From NCBI GenBank assembly GCA_900762945.1, contig CAAFIN010000076.1, forward strand, positions 1-5,910: a stretch of DNA of 5,910 bases, read 5' to 3'. Shown piece after piece: positions 5,683-5,910 of the stretch (position 1 is the stretch's first letter; every line of letters begins with the position of its first letter). This DNA comes from Clostridia bacterium (GTDB taxonomy: Bacteria; Bacillota; Clostridia; Christensenellales; Pumilibacteraceae). A program made the position numbers and the translations under genes. The notes below the pieces were generated by a model. That model saw only the letters and a program-made list of their open reading frames with translations, did not search any database and had not been told where the DNA came from.

Positions 5683-5784
5683 GTAATCAGGAACGAGGTT
5701 CCGGTTACATCTAAAAATGCTCATCATTTTCCCCCTTATCATATAGCAAGATGGTCGATCACAAAATCGGCCATTTTGCATTTT
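5683..5784 (+). ncRNA. Predicted small RNA with three stem-loops and a C-rich single strand
   Basis: A perfect promoter and a terminator delimit a transcript of about 102 nt. Stem-loop 1 (5683-5708) starts at the predicted first base: GTAATC pairs with GGTTAC, one A bulges, and GGAAC pairs with GTTCC around a GAG loop. Stem-loop 2 (5714-5730) is AAAATG-CTCAT-CATTTT. A single-stranded CCCCCTTATCATATA (5731-5745) follows, then the terminator stem-loop. C-rich exposed stretches are used by some Bacillota small RNAs, such as RsaE/RoxS and FsrA, to pair with Shine-Dalgarno sequences, so a trans-acting regulatory role is possible by analogy. I do not recognise a known RNA family. The alternative is an attenuator leader, since a 9-codon frame (MLIIFPLII) spans 5717-5746, but it lacks a well-placed ribosome binding site. 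Confidence 0.65.
5746..5784 (+). terminator. Terminator of the small RNA
   Basis: GCAAGATGGTCGAT (5746-5759) pairs with ATCGGCCATTTTGC (5766-5779) over 14 bp, including two GU pairs, around the loop CACAAA. ATTTT follows. The stem is long and convincing but the T run is short. On the opposite strand the GU pairs become mismatches and no T run follows, so the structure is oriented for plus-strand transcription. Confidence 0.7.
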
Positions 5785-5812
5785 AAACGGGAAATCGAGA
5801 GTAGGGATTTTA

Positions 5813-5853
5813 TAAGGATAATTTCTTCTCTGCCAACGGGGATCCTCACGCTC
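5813..5853. repeat. Right copy of an inverted repeat found at both window edges
   Basis: TAAGGATAA (5813-5821) and GGGGATCCTCACGCTC (5838-5853) are exact reverse complements of blocks at 62-70 and 30-45, with the same 16-base gap. The sequence after it (5854-5910) includes CACTTCGCTCGCCCGAGG and may be more of the same repeat. It resembles GATCCTCACGCTTCGC-type intergenic repeats seen in draft genomes of gut bacteria, but I cannot assign a family. I see no gene from 5785 to the end. Confidence 0.6.
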
Positions 5854-5910
5854 ACTTCGCTCGCCCGAGGCTTGACGTAATGATGGGTGTGAGTCCTTAA
5901 GTGGAACGAC

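Noticed and set aside
5551..5781. 76-codon minus-strand frame
   Set aside because: It reads backwards through the consensus promoter and the terminator stem, is low in complexity, and has no family resemblance or ribosome binding site.

Overview
The window looks like a piece of a Bacillota (Firmicutes) chromosome, probably from the class Clostridia. This is an inference. It rests on sigma-A style promoters, a GGAGG ribosome binding site, protein family types common in that class, and roughly even GC with AT-rich intergenic DNA. No rRNA, tRNA or other decisive taxonomic marker is present.

Two complete genes lie back to back and are transcribed divergently. On the minus strand (186-1874) is an MgtE-type magnesium channel. 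Its N-terminal cytoplasmic domain appears to be present twice in tandem, making the protein about 110 residues longer than a typical MgtE. On the plus strand (2227-5325) is a 1032-residue SWI2/SNF2 family ATPase with an N-terminal SWIM zinc finger. The two genes have no obvious functional link. They share a 352-base intergenic region holding a promoter for each.

The mgtE promoter (TTGACT, 17 bases, TATACT) predicts a leader of about 168 nt. That leader can fold into nested stems, could encode a 24-codon upstream ORF, and can pair away the mgtE ribosome binding site. I do not see the known M-box magnesium riboswitch in it. The SNF2 promoter predicts an mRNA that begins almost directly with a 9-bp hairpin.

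The rest is intergenic and unusually structured. Downstream of mgtE (87-185) is a small array of palindromes separated by an ATATCAC motif. Three bases after the SNF2 stop codon starts a 225-bp non-coding element with 21-bp terminal inverted repeats (20 of 21 matching) bounded by TA. It resembles a MITE and contains a long imperfect palindrome and a strong terminator hairpin. Beyond it is an AT-rich segment, then a promoter with perfect consensus boxes and 17-bp spacing (5648-5676). That promoter drives a predicted RNA of about 102 nt (5683-5784) with three stem-loops, an exposed run of five C and a terminator. This small RNA is the best candidate for something undescribed in the window.

The outer edges (30-70 and 5813-5853) carry inverted copies of one short repeat, so the two-gene block is framed by members of a dispersed repeat family. 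I see no CRISPR array, tRNA, rRNA, phage gene, transposase or recognisable defence operon.
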